Assembly: GCA_049324435.1 (NCBI GenBank)
Contig: JBMOOQ010000009.1
Location: 33,210 to 97,209 of the forward strand
DNA length: 64,000 bases
Direction: 5' to 3'
DNA from: Pseudorhodoplanes sp049324435
GTDB lineage: Bacteria; Pseudomonadota; Alphaproteobacteria; Rhizobiales; Xanthobacteraceae
Made by a program: the position numbers and the translations under genes. The notes beneath the pieces are model-generated. The model made no database searches, was not told where the DNA came from, and saw nothing but the letters and a program-made list of their open reading frames with translations. Shown piece after piece: positions 43,262 to 51,422 of this stretch (the stretch's first letter is position 1; every line of letters starts with the position of its first letter).

Positions 43262-44629
43262 ATGATTCCCAAAGTCGTCATTGTCGGCCGTCCCAATGTC
43301 GGCAAGTCGACGCTGTTCAACCGCCTGGTCGGCAAGCGGATCGCGCTGGTCGACGATCAGCCGGGCGTCACCCGCGACCGGCGCGAAGGTCTTGCAAAGC
43401 TTGGCGATTTGACCTTCACCCTGGTCGATACCGCGGGCCTGGAAGAGGCCGCGCCGCAAAGCCTGGCCGGCCGCATGCTGGCGCAAACCAAGGCCGCGAT
43501 CGCGCAAGCCGACGCCATTCTGTTCGTCGTCGATGCGCGCGCCGGATTATTGCCGGCGGATCAAGGCTTTGCCGATCTCGTGCGGAAATCCGGCAAGCCC
43601 ACAATCCTCGTCGCCAACAAGAGCGAAGGCAAAGCCGGCGCGGCCGGCGCGATGGAAGCCTATGCGCTCGGCCTCGGCGAACCGGTGCCTGTGTCCGCCG
43701 AACACGGCGAAGGGCTGGCCGATCTTTACGATGCGCTGCAGAGCGCCTTCGATGCTCGCCGATCTTCTGACGAGTCAGACGAAGAGGAGCCCGAAACCGA
43801 TGCGCAGCCCGCCCGGCCGATCCGGGTTGCGGTGGTCGGCCGCCCGAATGCCGGCAAGTCCACGCTGGTCAACCGGCTGCTCGGCGAGGAGCGCCTCCTC
43901 ACCGGACCCGAGGCCGGCATCACCCGCGACACCATATCTGTGCCGCTCGTCTGGCAGGGGCATAACTTTCTTTTTCACGACACCGCCGGCATGCGGCGCA
44001 AGTCGCGCATCGAGGAGAAGGTCGAGAAGCTCGCGGTGTCCGACGCGCTCGAAGCGATCCGCTTCGCCGATGTGGTGATCGTGCTGATGGATGCCGCGCA
44101 TCCGTTCGAGGAGCAGGATCTGCGGATTGCCGATCTCGTCGAGCGCGAAGGCCGCGCGCTTGTCGTCGGCATGAACAAGTGGGACCTGAAGGGCGATGCG
44201 CGGGGCTCGGCCGGCAAGCTGCGGGGCGAGGTCGATCACTGGCTGCCGCAGGTGAAGGGCGCAGCCGTAGTCGCGCTGTCGGGACAGAGCGGGGAAGGGC
44301 TCGACCGGCTGATGCGCGCGGTGCTCGATGCGCATGCGGTCTGGAACAAGCGCGTTGCGACTGCCGAACTCAATCGCTGGTTCGAGGAAACGATTGCGGC
44401 GCATCCGCCGCCCGCGGTGTCGGGCCGCCGCCTCAAGCTCAACTACATCACCCAAACCAAGGCGCGGCCGCCGAGCTTCGTGATCTTCTGCACGCGCGCC
44501 GACGCGGTCCCCGAGCAGTATCTGCGCTATCTCACCAATGCGCTGCGCGAGAGCTTCGATCTGCCCGGCACGCCGATCCGCATCACGCTGCGCGAGAAGA
44601 AAAATCCGTATGCGGCTGGTAAGAGCTAA
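43262..44629 (+). CDS. der: Ribosome biogenesis GTPase Der (EngA)
   Basis: A 455-residue double-GTPase needed for 50S maturation. Two G domains each have a P-loop (GRPNVGKSTLFNRL at about 10 and GRPNAGKSTLVNRL near 195), followed by switch motifs (DTAGLEE; DTAGMRRKSR) and NKSE/NKWD. A KH-like C-terminal domain begins about 380 (VSGRRLKLNYITQTKARPPSFVIF) and the end is LREKKNPYAAGKS. No frameshift is seen. Confidence 0.97.
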   Translation: MIPKVVIVGRPNVGKSTLFNRLVGKRIALVDDQPGVTRDRREGLAKLGDLTFTLVDTAGLEEAAPQSLAGRMLAQTKAAIAQADAILFVVDARAGLLPADQGFADLVRKSGKPTILVANKSEGKAGAAGAMEAYALGLGEPVPVSAEHGEGLADLYDALQSAFDARRSSDESDEEEPETDAQPARPIRVAVVGRPNAGKSTLVNRLLGEERLLTGPEAGITRDTISVPLVWQGHNFLFHDTAGMRRKSRIEEKVEKLAVSDALEAIRFADVVIVLMDAAHPFEEQDLRIADLVEREGRALVVGMNKWDLKGDARGSAGKLRGEVDHWLPQVKGAAVVALSGQSGEGLDRLMRAVLDAHAVWNKRVATAELNRWFEETIAAHPPPAVSGRRLKLNYITQTKARPPSFVIFCTRADAVPEQYLRYLTNALRESFDLPGTPIRITLREKKNPYAAGKS

Positions 44630-44733
44630 GTGCCATTCCCGAAAACCGAGCAGTCGTTAGGGATTGCACCGCCCAGCGGGCCGTCAGATTTTCATCTGGC
44701 GCTTCCTTCAGACTTATGCATACTTATAAATGC

Positions 44734-45123
44734 ATGCGACTCTTTTTCAGAAGGACGCTGATCGTGCTGATCGCAGGTTCGCTCGCCCTTGCGGGGAGCA
44801 GCTTGCCTAAGCACGCGCATGCCAAGGGCGAAGGAGCTCACGGGGCCATTCACAACCATCATATGGGCATAGCAAAAGTCCATGATCACAAGATGGAGCA
44901 CGATCATGGCGGCGATGCTGGCGCCTTAGCCGCTGGTTTTGCGTCGCCGGGCGAAGATGGTGTTGTGCTGAATAATTGCTGTGCCGCATGGTGCGCCTCG
45001 ATCGCCTTGATTTTCACAACGGCTGCGCTTCCGAACGCCTCGCGAAATGGCGGGTTTGTTACTTCGACCGTGACGTCGCTCGCGCTCGTCTCGCGCAAAT
45101 CTGACGACCCTCCACCCCGATAA
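44734..45123 (+). CDS. His-rich secreted protein at the head of the copper cluster
   Basis: A 129-residue protein from ATG 44734 (ATG 44716 is an alternative that lies in an inverted repeat TGCAT-N8-ATGCA). Hydrophobic residues 7-22 form a signal peptide. The next 45 residues hold a dense His/Met/Asp stretch (AHGAIHNHHMGIAKVHDHKMEHDH), then a Cys cluster NNCCAAWCAS and a second hydrophobic segment. The composition is typical of periplasmic metal buffers. Codirectional with the following copper genes. Confidence 0.65.
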   Translation: MRLFFRRTLIVLIAGSLALAGSSLPKHAHAKGEGAHGAIHNHHMGIAKVHDHKMEHDHGGDAGALAAGFASPGEDGVVLNNCCAAWCASIALIFTTAALPNASRNGGFVTSTVTSLALVSRKSDDPPPR

Positions 45124-45304
45124 CTCCCACATCAGGATGACTGTGCACGCGTTCCTGTGAGGCGCGCGGTGCGACGTCGCGTGAGCACGGCTCGCCGATC
45201 CGGCAGCGGGAACGCTGTCCGTGCCGCGGGCCCTCATCAATCACGTTGGCCAGATCCGCTGGGCCTGTTCTGCCGGCTTTGGCCGTTCCTTTTGGGGTGG
45301 AACA

Positions 45305-45514
45305 ATGAAATTTTTGCTGATCGGTCTTGTGCTGCTGCTCGCAGCTTGCAAGCCCTATTCCTATCCGATTGCGGGCCCCGATCCCGCTGATCCATCGGTT
45401 CGAGTCGCGCCGGTCCGATACCAGTATGCGCTCGGCTCGTATCTCAGCCAGCGTCCCGTCTCTCCCGCAAACTGGCGGGAGCAGAATCAACGCGTCACGC
45501 CGCAACAGCAATGA
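45305..45514 (+). CDS. Small lipoprotein upstream of TolC-like gene
   Basis: A 69-residue predicted lipoprotein: FLLIGLVLLLAAC with lipobox cysteine at 15, then an unstructured Pro/Gln-rich region (KPYSYPIAGPDPADP). GGGGTGG precedes ATG 45305. The stop TGA is nine bases before the TolC-like ATG, so translation is coupled. No family recognised. The context suggests a role in the outer-membrane part of the copper system. Confidence 0.7.
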   Translation: MKFLLIGLVLLLAACKPYSYPIAGPDPADPSVRVAPVRYQYALGSYLSQRPVSPANWREQNQRVTPQQQ

Positions 45515-45523
45515 GTGCGTGCG

Positions 45524-46978
45524 ATGAAACAGCCCGGTAGTTTTCTTTCATCGCAGCACAAGGCAGCGGTCTCTTTGCTGGTGGCCGGCGCACTGCTCTC
45601 CGGCTGCAACACCCTATCTCAAGATAGCGGCATCGCTTTCGTTGCATCGATTGCAGCGAACGACCTGAAAAAGGATGTGGCAGTAATTGCGACGCCCGAA
45701 CAGGCTGCGCAAATTCAGTCTCGGGTCGACGAATTGTTGCGCAAGCCGCTGACCGCCGACGCGGCCGTGCAGATCGCACTTCTGAACAATCGCGGCCTGC
45801 AAGCGGCCTACAACGCTCTCGGCATTGCTGAAGCGGAGATGATAAGCGCGAGCCTGCCGCCGGCACCGGCCGTATCGGTTGGGCGGCTCTGGAATCGATT
45901 CGAACTCGAAATCGAACGGCGGATCGTCGGCAATATCCTCGCTTTGCTCACGCTTCCGGCCCGGACCTCAATCGCAGCGGACCGGTTCGAACAGGCAAAG
46001 CTTCGCGCGGCGGAGGCTACGCTGCGACTGGCCGCCGAGACGCGGCGAAATTATTACCGTGCGGTCGCCGCTCGCCAGCTCGCCGCCTATCTCGATCAGT
46101 CAAAAAGCGCGGCCGAAACGGCGGCCAAGCTGTCGCGCCGCCTTGGCGAAACGGGCGCGATGAACAAAATCGACCAGGCCCGCGAGCAGTCATTCTATGC
46201 GGAGATTACCGCACAGCTCGGCATGGCACGCCAGCGCATGGTTGTCGAGCGCGAGCGGCTGGTGCGCTCGATGGGGTTGTGGGGGCGCAATCTGTCATTT
46301 GTGCTTCCGGGCGCACTGCCGCCATTGCCGCGCCGGCCCTACGAACTGCCTGAGATCGAGGTTGAGGCCATCGCCCGGCGACTCGATGTGCAGTCATCGC
46401 GCATTGAACTGACCGTGCTCGCCAAGACTTACGGGCTGACCCAAGCGTCTCGGTTTATCAATCTTCTCGACCTTGTCGGTATCGGGAAGACAATTCAGGA
46501 CAAGGAAACCGGCGAAAAGTTCCGAGTGCGCGGTTATGAGTTGGAGCTTCAGGTTCCGATCTTCGACTTCGGCGAAACGCGGGTGCGCATGGCGGAAGAA
46601 ACCTACAAGCAGGCCGTCAATCGGTTGACCGAGAAAGCCGTGAACGCTCGTTCCGAAGCGCGTGAAGCCTACAAGCGCTATCGCAGCGCCTATGATATCG
46701 CGCGCCACTATCGCGACGAGGTAATTCCCTTACGCAAAATTATCTCGGACGAGACGCAGCTCCGATACAACGCGATGCTGATCGATGTGTTCGGACTTCT
46801 CACCGAGGCGCGGCAACGGCTCGCCATCAACAATCAGGCGATCGAGGCCCAGAGAGATTTCTGGCTCGCCACTGTCGATCTGCAGACCGCGGTGACTGGC
46901 GGTGGGTTAGGTGGCGGGAGCGCCGCCGAGACAATAGCTGCAGCCACACCTTCGGACGGCGGTGCGGCGGGGCACTAG
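45524..46978 (+). CDS. TolC/OEP-family outer-membrane efflux lipoprotein
   Basis: A 484-residue outer-membrane factor. Lipobox LLSGC at residue 28; then two helical OEP repeats (NNRGLQAAYNALGIAEAEM at about 90-110; RSAYDIARHYRDEVIPL at about 390). It should form the trimeric channel of an export system. CusC-like factors work with CusB and CusA, which are absent from the window. GTG 45515 is a possible longer start. Followed after 17 bases by the multicopper oxidase. Confidence 0.87.
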   Translation: MKQPGSFLSSQHKAAVSLLVAGALLSGCNTLSQDSGIAFVASIAANDLKKDVAVIATPEQAAQIQSRVDELLRKPLTADAAVQIALLNNRGLQAAYNALGIAEAEMISASLPPAPAVSVGRLWNRFELEIERRIVGNILALLTLPARTSIAADRFEQAKLRAAEATLRLAAETRRNYYRAVAARQLAAYLDQSKSAAETAAKLSRRLGETGAMNKIDQAREQSFYAEITAQLGMARQRMVVERERLVRSMGLWGRNLSFVLPGALPPLPRRPYELPEIEVEAIARRLDVQSSRIELTVLAKTYGLTQASRFINLLDLVGIGKTIQDKETGEKFRVRGYELELQVPIFDFGETRVRMAEETYKQAVNRLTEKAVNARSEAREAYKRYRSAYDIARHYRDEVIPLRKIISDETQLRYNAMLIDVFGLLTEARQRLAINNQAIEAQRDFWLATVDLQTAVTGGGLGGGSAAETIAAATPSDGGAAGH

Positions 46979-46995
46979 AACAAGGGAGTGTTATT

Positions 46996-48381
46996 GTGCT
47001 TACCAGACGACGATTTCTTGGTACTTCGGCGGCGGTGCTCGCCAGCGCAAGCGCCGTCAGCGGGCGTGTTCAGGCGGCCAATATTCCGGAGGCGCCGACC
47101 ACCGAAACCAATACGACGCAGCCGCCACTAGTGCCGGCGAGCGGGCCGGATTATCAGCCGGTAGCAACGCTCAATGGCTGGACGCTGCCGTGGCGAATGA
47201 AAGGCGACTGGAAAGAATTCCATCTCGTCGCCGAGCCGGTGGTGCGCGAATTCGCGCCCGGCATGAAAGGCAATCTGTGGGGGTATAACGGCCAGTCGCC
47301 GGGGCCCACGATCGAGGCGGTTGAGGGTGACAAGGTCCGCATCTTCGTCACAAACAAACTCCCAGAGCACACGACCATTCACTGGCACGGCATGCTGCTG
47401 CCGAACGGCATGGACGGCGTTGGCGGGCTGACTCAGCCACATATCAAGCCTGGCCAGACCTTTGTCTATGAATTCGTGATGCGCAAGAGTGGAACGTTCA
47501 TGTACCACCCGCACGCCGACGAAATGGTCCAAATGGCCATGGGGATGATGGGCTTCTTCGTCGTGCATCCGCGCGATCCGAAATTCATGCGGGTCGACCG
47601 CGACTTCGTGTTTCTGCTCAGTGCCTACGACATTGAACCGGGAAGCTACATGCCGAGGGTCTCCGAGATGACGAATTTCAACATCTGGACCTTCAACACA
47701 CGCGTCTTCCCCGGCATCGACCCGCTCGTCGTGCGCAAGGGCGACCGCGTGCGCGTCAGAGTTGGTAATCTGACTATGACCAATCATCCGATTCACATGC
47801 ACGGCTATGATTTCGAGGTGACCTGCACTGATGGCGGATGGGTACGGCCGGAGGCGCGCTGGCCTGAAGTCACAATCGACATTCCGGTCGGTGCAATGCG
47901 CGCCTACGAATTCGTCGCCGATGAGCCGGGCGACTGGGCGCTGCATTGTCACAAGTCGCACCACACCATGAACGCAATGGGGCACGACCTGCGCAATTTC
48001 ATCGGCGTACAACAGCGTGATCTCGTCAAACCGGTGCGTCGGCTCGCGCCGGACTATATGGCGATGGGCTCCGCCGGCATGGCGGAGATGGGAGAGATGG
48101 AAATGCCGATGCCCGACAATACGCTGCCGATGATGACAGGATTCGCTCAATTCGGCCCGGTCGAGATGGGCGGCATGTTTACCGTGGTGAAGGTCCGAGA
48201 GGGGCTAGCGCGCAACGATTACAAGGATCCCGGCTGGTACAAGCATCCTGCCGGCACGGTTGCCTATGCCGTGCAAAGCGTCCCGCCGGCTGTGCGGACC
48301 GATGGAGCTATTTCAAAGGAGAAGTCCGACCTTCGGGTGGTCAAGCCGGGCAGCCGAGGGGGTGGCCATGGCAATCACTGA
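46996..48381 (+). CDS. Tat-exported multicopper oxidase
   Basis: A 461-residue enzyme from GTG 46996 with GGAG upstream. Twin-arginine signal TRRRFLG at 4-9. Copper-ligand motifs are complete: HWHG (129-132), HPHAD (171-175), HPIHMHG (264-270) and HCHKSHHTMNAM (317-328), the last being the type 1 site with an axial methionine. A Met-rich tail (356-395, GMAEMGEMEMPMP) resembles CueO/CopA loops that bind Cu(I). It probably oxidises Cu(I) in the periplasm. Confidence 0.92.
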   Translation: MLTRRRFLGTSAAVLASASAVSGRVQAANIPEAPTTETNTTQPPLVPASGPDYQPVATLNGWTLPWRMKGDWKEFHLVAEPVVREFAPGMKGNLWGYNGQSPGPTIEAVEGDKVRIFVTNKLPEHTTIHWHGMLLPNGMDGVGGLTQPHIKPGQTFVYEFVMRKSGTFMYHPHADEMVQMAMGMMGFFVVHPRDPKFMRVDRDFVFLLSAYDIEPGSYMPRVSEMTNFNIWTFNTRVFPGIDPLVVRKGDRVRVRVGNLTMTNHPIHMHGYDFEVTCTDGGWVRPEARWPEVTIDIPVGAMRAYEFVADEPGDWALHCHKSHHTMNAMGHDLRNFIGVQQRDLVKPVRRLAPDYMAMGSAGMAEMGEMEMPMPDNTLPMMTGFAQFGPVEMGGMFTVVKVREGLARNDYKDPGWYKHPAGTVAYAVQSVPPAVRTDGAISKEKSDLRVVKPGSRGGGHGNH

Positions 48382-48421
48382 CACCACCAGCAAAAGTTTC
48401 AGCGCATAGAGGAGATGAAGC

Positions 48422-48928
48422 ATGATGTGCCGACCTTTGATGATCTCGACATTCACCCTAGCCTTCGCCGTTGGAAGCGCCGCCCTGGCCGGGCCCGGTA
48501 CTCCGGGCCACGGCCACAACCATGGCCACAACCATGGCCATGGCATGTTCTCAGCTGGAGAGCCAGGAAACGCCAAGAAACCGGCGCGGATTGTCCAAGT
48601 CACAATGCGCGAGAGCGACGGAAAGATGCTGTTCATTCCCGCGCGAATTGAGGTGAAACGCGGCGAGCAGATCAAGTTCATGTTGCGCAATAGCGGAGAG
48701 CTCGACCATGAGTTTGTGCTCGCGACCACCGAAGAGAATGTCAAGCACGCCGAAGAAATGAAAAAGAATCCGGAGATGGAACACGATGACCCGAATGCGA
48801 AGCGTCTGGCACCAAAATCGTCAGGAGAAATTGTGTGGCGATTTACAAAGCCGGGGACGTTTGAATTTGGCTGCCTCATCCCGGGCCATCGCGAGGCCGG
48901 CATGATCGGCACTGTCGTCGTCAAATGA
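48422..48928 (+). CDS. Cupredoxin with His-rich N-terminal extension
   Basis: A 168-residue exported protein. Signal peptide 1-23, then GHGHNHGHNHGHG (30-41), a tandem metal-binding stretch that also shows as a short DNA repeat (CCATGGCCACAA units near 48512-48545). The cupredoxin domain (about 55-168) has type 1 ligands His96 (LDHEF), Cys151, His156 and Met161 (CLIPGHREAGM). It likely carries or buffers copper for the oxidase. Confidence 0.9.
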   Translation: MMCRPLMISTFTLAFAVGSAALAGPGTPGHGHNHGHNHGHGMFSAGEPGNAKKPARIVQVTMRESDGKMLFIPARIEVKRGEQIKFMLRNSGELDHEFVLATTEENVKHAEEMKKNPEMEHDDPNAKRLAPKSSGEIVWRFTKPGTFEFGCLIPGHREAGMIGTVVVK

Positions 48929-48948
48929 TTGAACTGAGGAGAACCAGC

Positions 48949-49245
48949 ATGAAGAAGTTCACGATGGCCCTTGTCCTTTCACTCGCTCTCGCCGCGGGTC
49001 TGTCTCAGTCCGCATGGGCGCAGGCTCTGGTCGACGGCCAGGTTACCAAGGTCGACGAGGGGGCGGGGAAAATTACAATCAAGCACGCACCGCTGAAGAA
49101 ATTCGACATGGACGCCATGACGATGGTTTTCCGTGCCCAGGATCCGGCCATGCTCAAGCAGGTCAAGGCGGGCGATCGGATAAAGTTCGACGTCGATAAG
49201 ATCAACGGCCAGCTGACGGTGACGAAGATTCAAAAGGCGAAATAG
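48949..49245 (+). CDS. CusF-like periplasmic copper-binding protein
   Basis: A 98-residue protein with signal peptide 1-25 (AWAQ cleavage). The single OB-like domain has GKITIKHAPLKKF, DAMTMVF and VKAGDRIKFDVDK. Aligned with CusF, His46, Met57 and Met59 match His36, Met47 and Met49, while the cation-pi Trp44 is replaced by Met54. It would pass Cu(I) or Ag(I) to an efflux complex that is not in the window. Last gene of the copper run. Confidence 0.9.
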   Translation: MKKFTMALVLSLALAAGLSQSAWAQALVDGQVTKVDEGAGKITIKHAPLKKFDMDAMTMVFRAQDPAMLKQVKAGDRIKFDVDKINGQLTVTKIQKAK

Positions 49246-49305
49246 CTCTGGCTCGCAGTGATCGGCTTTCGGGGTGAAAGCGAACCGGCAGGGCGGCCTA
49301 CAGTT

Positions 49306-50214
49306 CTAGCGGGGTCGTCTTGCTGCACTCGTTACCGCCACCTCCTTGATAATCTGCAACACGGTGCGGCAAGCGAGCGTCGTCTTTCCGCGCGGAGACA
49401 TCGCCAGCGCCACATAGCGGTTCACGGTCGGTGCGACGAGCCGCGATGATTGCAGCCGAAGCATTCGCGATGCCGCCGCGACGGCAAGCGGCCCGAGAAG
49501 CGCATAAGTTCCGCCGCGAGCGACAATGTTGGTCTGCATGCTAAGTGAGTCAGCTTCCAGCACGACATTGAGCGAGACCCGCTGCTCAAGCGCAATCTGT
49601 TCGATATGGTTGCGCCATGCACTCGGCCGGCAAAACTGGACAAGCGGCAGATTGTCCAGCGCCGCAAACTCCACCGTCGGCTTCGCCGTCAGCGGATCGC
49701 CGGCCGCACTGACGAGATGGGTCGGCGCCTCAAACAAATACACATCGCCGCCGCGCGGCACCGGGCTCATCCGAAACAGGATCGCAAGATCGACGCTGCC
49801 GTCCTCCAGCCAGGTTTCGAGTTGCGCGCCCTGGCCCTCGCGCACGGATATCTGCACCAGCGGATAATGCTGCTTCAGCCGCGCGAACACGGTGGTGAGC
49901 AGCGGATAGGCGGTCGAGGGCAGGCTTCCGATCCGGACATTGCCGATCGGCGTGCCCGCCGCGGTGCGAATGTCGTTCTCCAGTTCCTGCGTTGCGGCGA
50001 TCCAGGCGCGAATGCGCGGGGCAATACGTTGGCCGAATTCCGTGAGCTGAACGCCGCGGCCGGTTCGGCGGAACAGCCGTCCGCCGCATTGCTGTTCCAA
50101 CTCGCCGATGATGCGGCTGATCTGCGGCTGACTGGTGCCGTGTGTCGTCGCGACCTTGCTGAGACTGCCGAATTCGGCCGCGTCGATGAAAATCTTCCAG
50201 GATGCCGGGTCCAT
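49306..50214 (-). CDS. LysR-family transcriptional regulator
   Basis: A 302-residue regulator: helix-turn-helix at about 1-60 (AAEFGSLSKVATTHGTSQPQISRIIGELEQQ), then a periplasmic-binding-like effector domain from about 88 (NVRIGSLPSTAYPLL). It is divergent from the DapA-like gene and likely controls it through the box at 50231-50245. ATG 50223 is an alternative start. The ligand may be the substrate of the aldolase or the Bug protein. Confidence 0.9.
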   Translation of the reverse strand: MDPASWKIFIDAAEFGSLSKVATTHGTSQPQISRIIGELEQQCGGRLFRRTGRGVQLTEFGQRIAPRIRAWIAATQELENDIRTAAGTPIGNVRIGSLPSTAYPLLTTVFARLKQHYPLVQISVREGQGAQLETWLEDGSVDLAILFRMSPVPRGGDVYLFEAPTHLVSAAGDPLTAKPTVEFAALDNLPLVQFCRPSAWRNHIEQIALEQRVSLNVVLEADSLSMQTNIVARGGTYALLGPLAVAAASRMLRLQSSRLVAPTVNRYVALAMSPRGKTTLACRTVLQIIKEVAVTSAARRPR

Positions 50215-50230
50215 GGTGACCATTCCAGAA

Positions 50231-50245
50231 ATACAAAACTAGTAT
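50231..50245. promoter_or_regulatory. LysR box (ATAC-N7-GTAT)
   Basis: ATAC and GTAT flank seven bases and give the T-N11-A pattern of LysR-type operators. The site lies 16 bases upstream of the LysR gene, in the divergent promoter region shared with the DapA-like gene. Autoregulation and control of 50374-52406 are inferred. Confidence 0.55.
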
Positions 50246-50373
50246 AACTGAAAGAAGGGAATTGCGTCTTCTGAAATACCGTGACCGGGCATAGCGTCCT
50301 CCTGGAACGCCCGAACGGCGGCGAGGCGGCCCCACCGCAACGGCGCCCCCCATTCGACACCGGAGGAAATGCT

Positions 50374-51309
50374 ATGCAATCGCTCGATTTGAGAGGCCTC
50401 GTCCCCGCACCCGTCACTCCGTTCACCCGAGACGGCGCCGTCGATCACGCCGCCATCAAGCGGCTCGGCGCCTGGCTCGGCAGCTTCAAGGAGGTGAAGG
50501 GGCTCACCGTGCTCGGTCATGCCGGCGAGGGCACCTTCCTGACCCCCGACGAGCAGGCTGCCGTGATCGAAAGCTTTATCCAGTCAACCAACGGACGTGT
50601 TCCGGTGATCGCCGGCATTACGCTGGAAGGCACCAAGGTCGCCGCGGCCGAAGCCAAGCGCGCGGTCAAGGCCGGTGCGCAGGCCGGTCTCGTCTATCCG
50701 TCGCATGGCTGGCTGCGGTTCGGGTATCAGAAGGGTGCGCCGCAGGATCGCTATCGCGCCATCTATGAAGAAAGCGGCCTGCCGCTGATCCTGTTCCAGT
50801 ACCCGGACGCGACCAAGGCGACCTACAATCTGGAAACCCAGCTCGATATCGCTGCGCAGCCGGGAGTGTTTGCGATGAAGAACGGCGTGCGCAACATGCG
50901 GCGCTGGGATACCGAGATTCCGGTGATCCGCAAGGAGCGGCCGGACCTCCAGATCCTCACCTGCCATGACGAATATCTGCTGCACACGATGTTCGACGTC
51001 GATGGAGCGCTGGTTGGCTATGGCTGCCTCACGCCGGAGCCGTTGATCGAAATGATCGCGGCGGGCAAGGCCAAGGATTACAAGCGCGCGCGTGCCATTC
51101 ACGATCAGCTCCTCCCGGTGACCCGGACCGTCTATCATCGCGGATCGCATATGGAGGGAACCGTCGCACTGAAGCATGGCCTGGTGGCGCGTGGCATTCT
51201 CGACCATGCCACCGTTCGCTCGCCGCTTCTGCCGCTCGAACCGGGGGCCGAGATCGAGATCGCCGAGGCATTGCGCTCGGCGGGTCTGCTGACCGCCAAG
51301 GCGGCCTGA
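50374..51309 (+). CDS. DapA/DHDPS-family aldolase or lyase
   Basis: A 311-residue class I aldolase-type TIM barrel. GLVPAPVTPFTRDGAVD opens it, GHAGEGTFLT is the substrate loop (GxxGE in family), Tyr143 is in FQYPD and the Schiff-base lysine is Lys169 in FAMKNG. It is not likely the housekeeping DapA, since it is beside a LysR regulator and a Bug protein; a pyruvate- or keto-acid-yielding lyase is more plausible. GGAGG precedes ATG 50374. Confidence 0.88.
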   Translation: MQSLDLRGLVPAPVTPFTRDGAVDHAAIKRLGAWLGSFKEVKGLTVLGHAGEGTFLTPDEQAAVIESFIQSTNGRVPVIAGITLEGTKVAAAEAKRAVKAGAQAGLVYPSHGWLRFGYQKGAPQDRYRAIYEESGLPLILFQYPDATKATYNLETQLDIAAQPGVFAMKNGVRNMRRWDTEIPVIRKERPDLQILTCHDEYLLHTMFDVDGALVGYGCLTPEPLIEMIAAGKAKDYKRARAIHDQLLPVTRTVYHRGSHMEGTVALKHGLVARGILDHATVRSPLLPLEPGAEIEIAEALRSAGLLTAKAA

Positions 51310-51355
51310 GAGAACACGAAGGCGCCGGGGAAGAGCGCCGGATGAAATTGGACGG

Positions 51356-51377
51356 CACAGCGCTCATGGGCGCTGTG
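51356..51377 (+). terminator. Hairpin between the DapA-like and Bug genes
   Basis: CACAGCGC-TCATGG-GCGCTGTG is a perfect eight-base stem, followed by a weak T stretch (TCATCCGATCTTT). It may attenuate or protect the transcript between two probably cotranscribed genes. Confidence 0.4.
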
Positions 51378-51422
51378 TCATCCGATCTTTAATGATCGCC
51401 ACATTCTTTAAGGGAGGACAGC

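Noticed and set aside
48512..48545. Short tandem DNA repeat in the cupredoxin gene, considered as a regulatory repeat
   Set aside because: It encodes the GHGHNH metal-binding stretch in frame, so protein function explains it.
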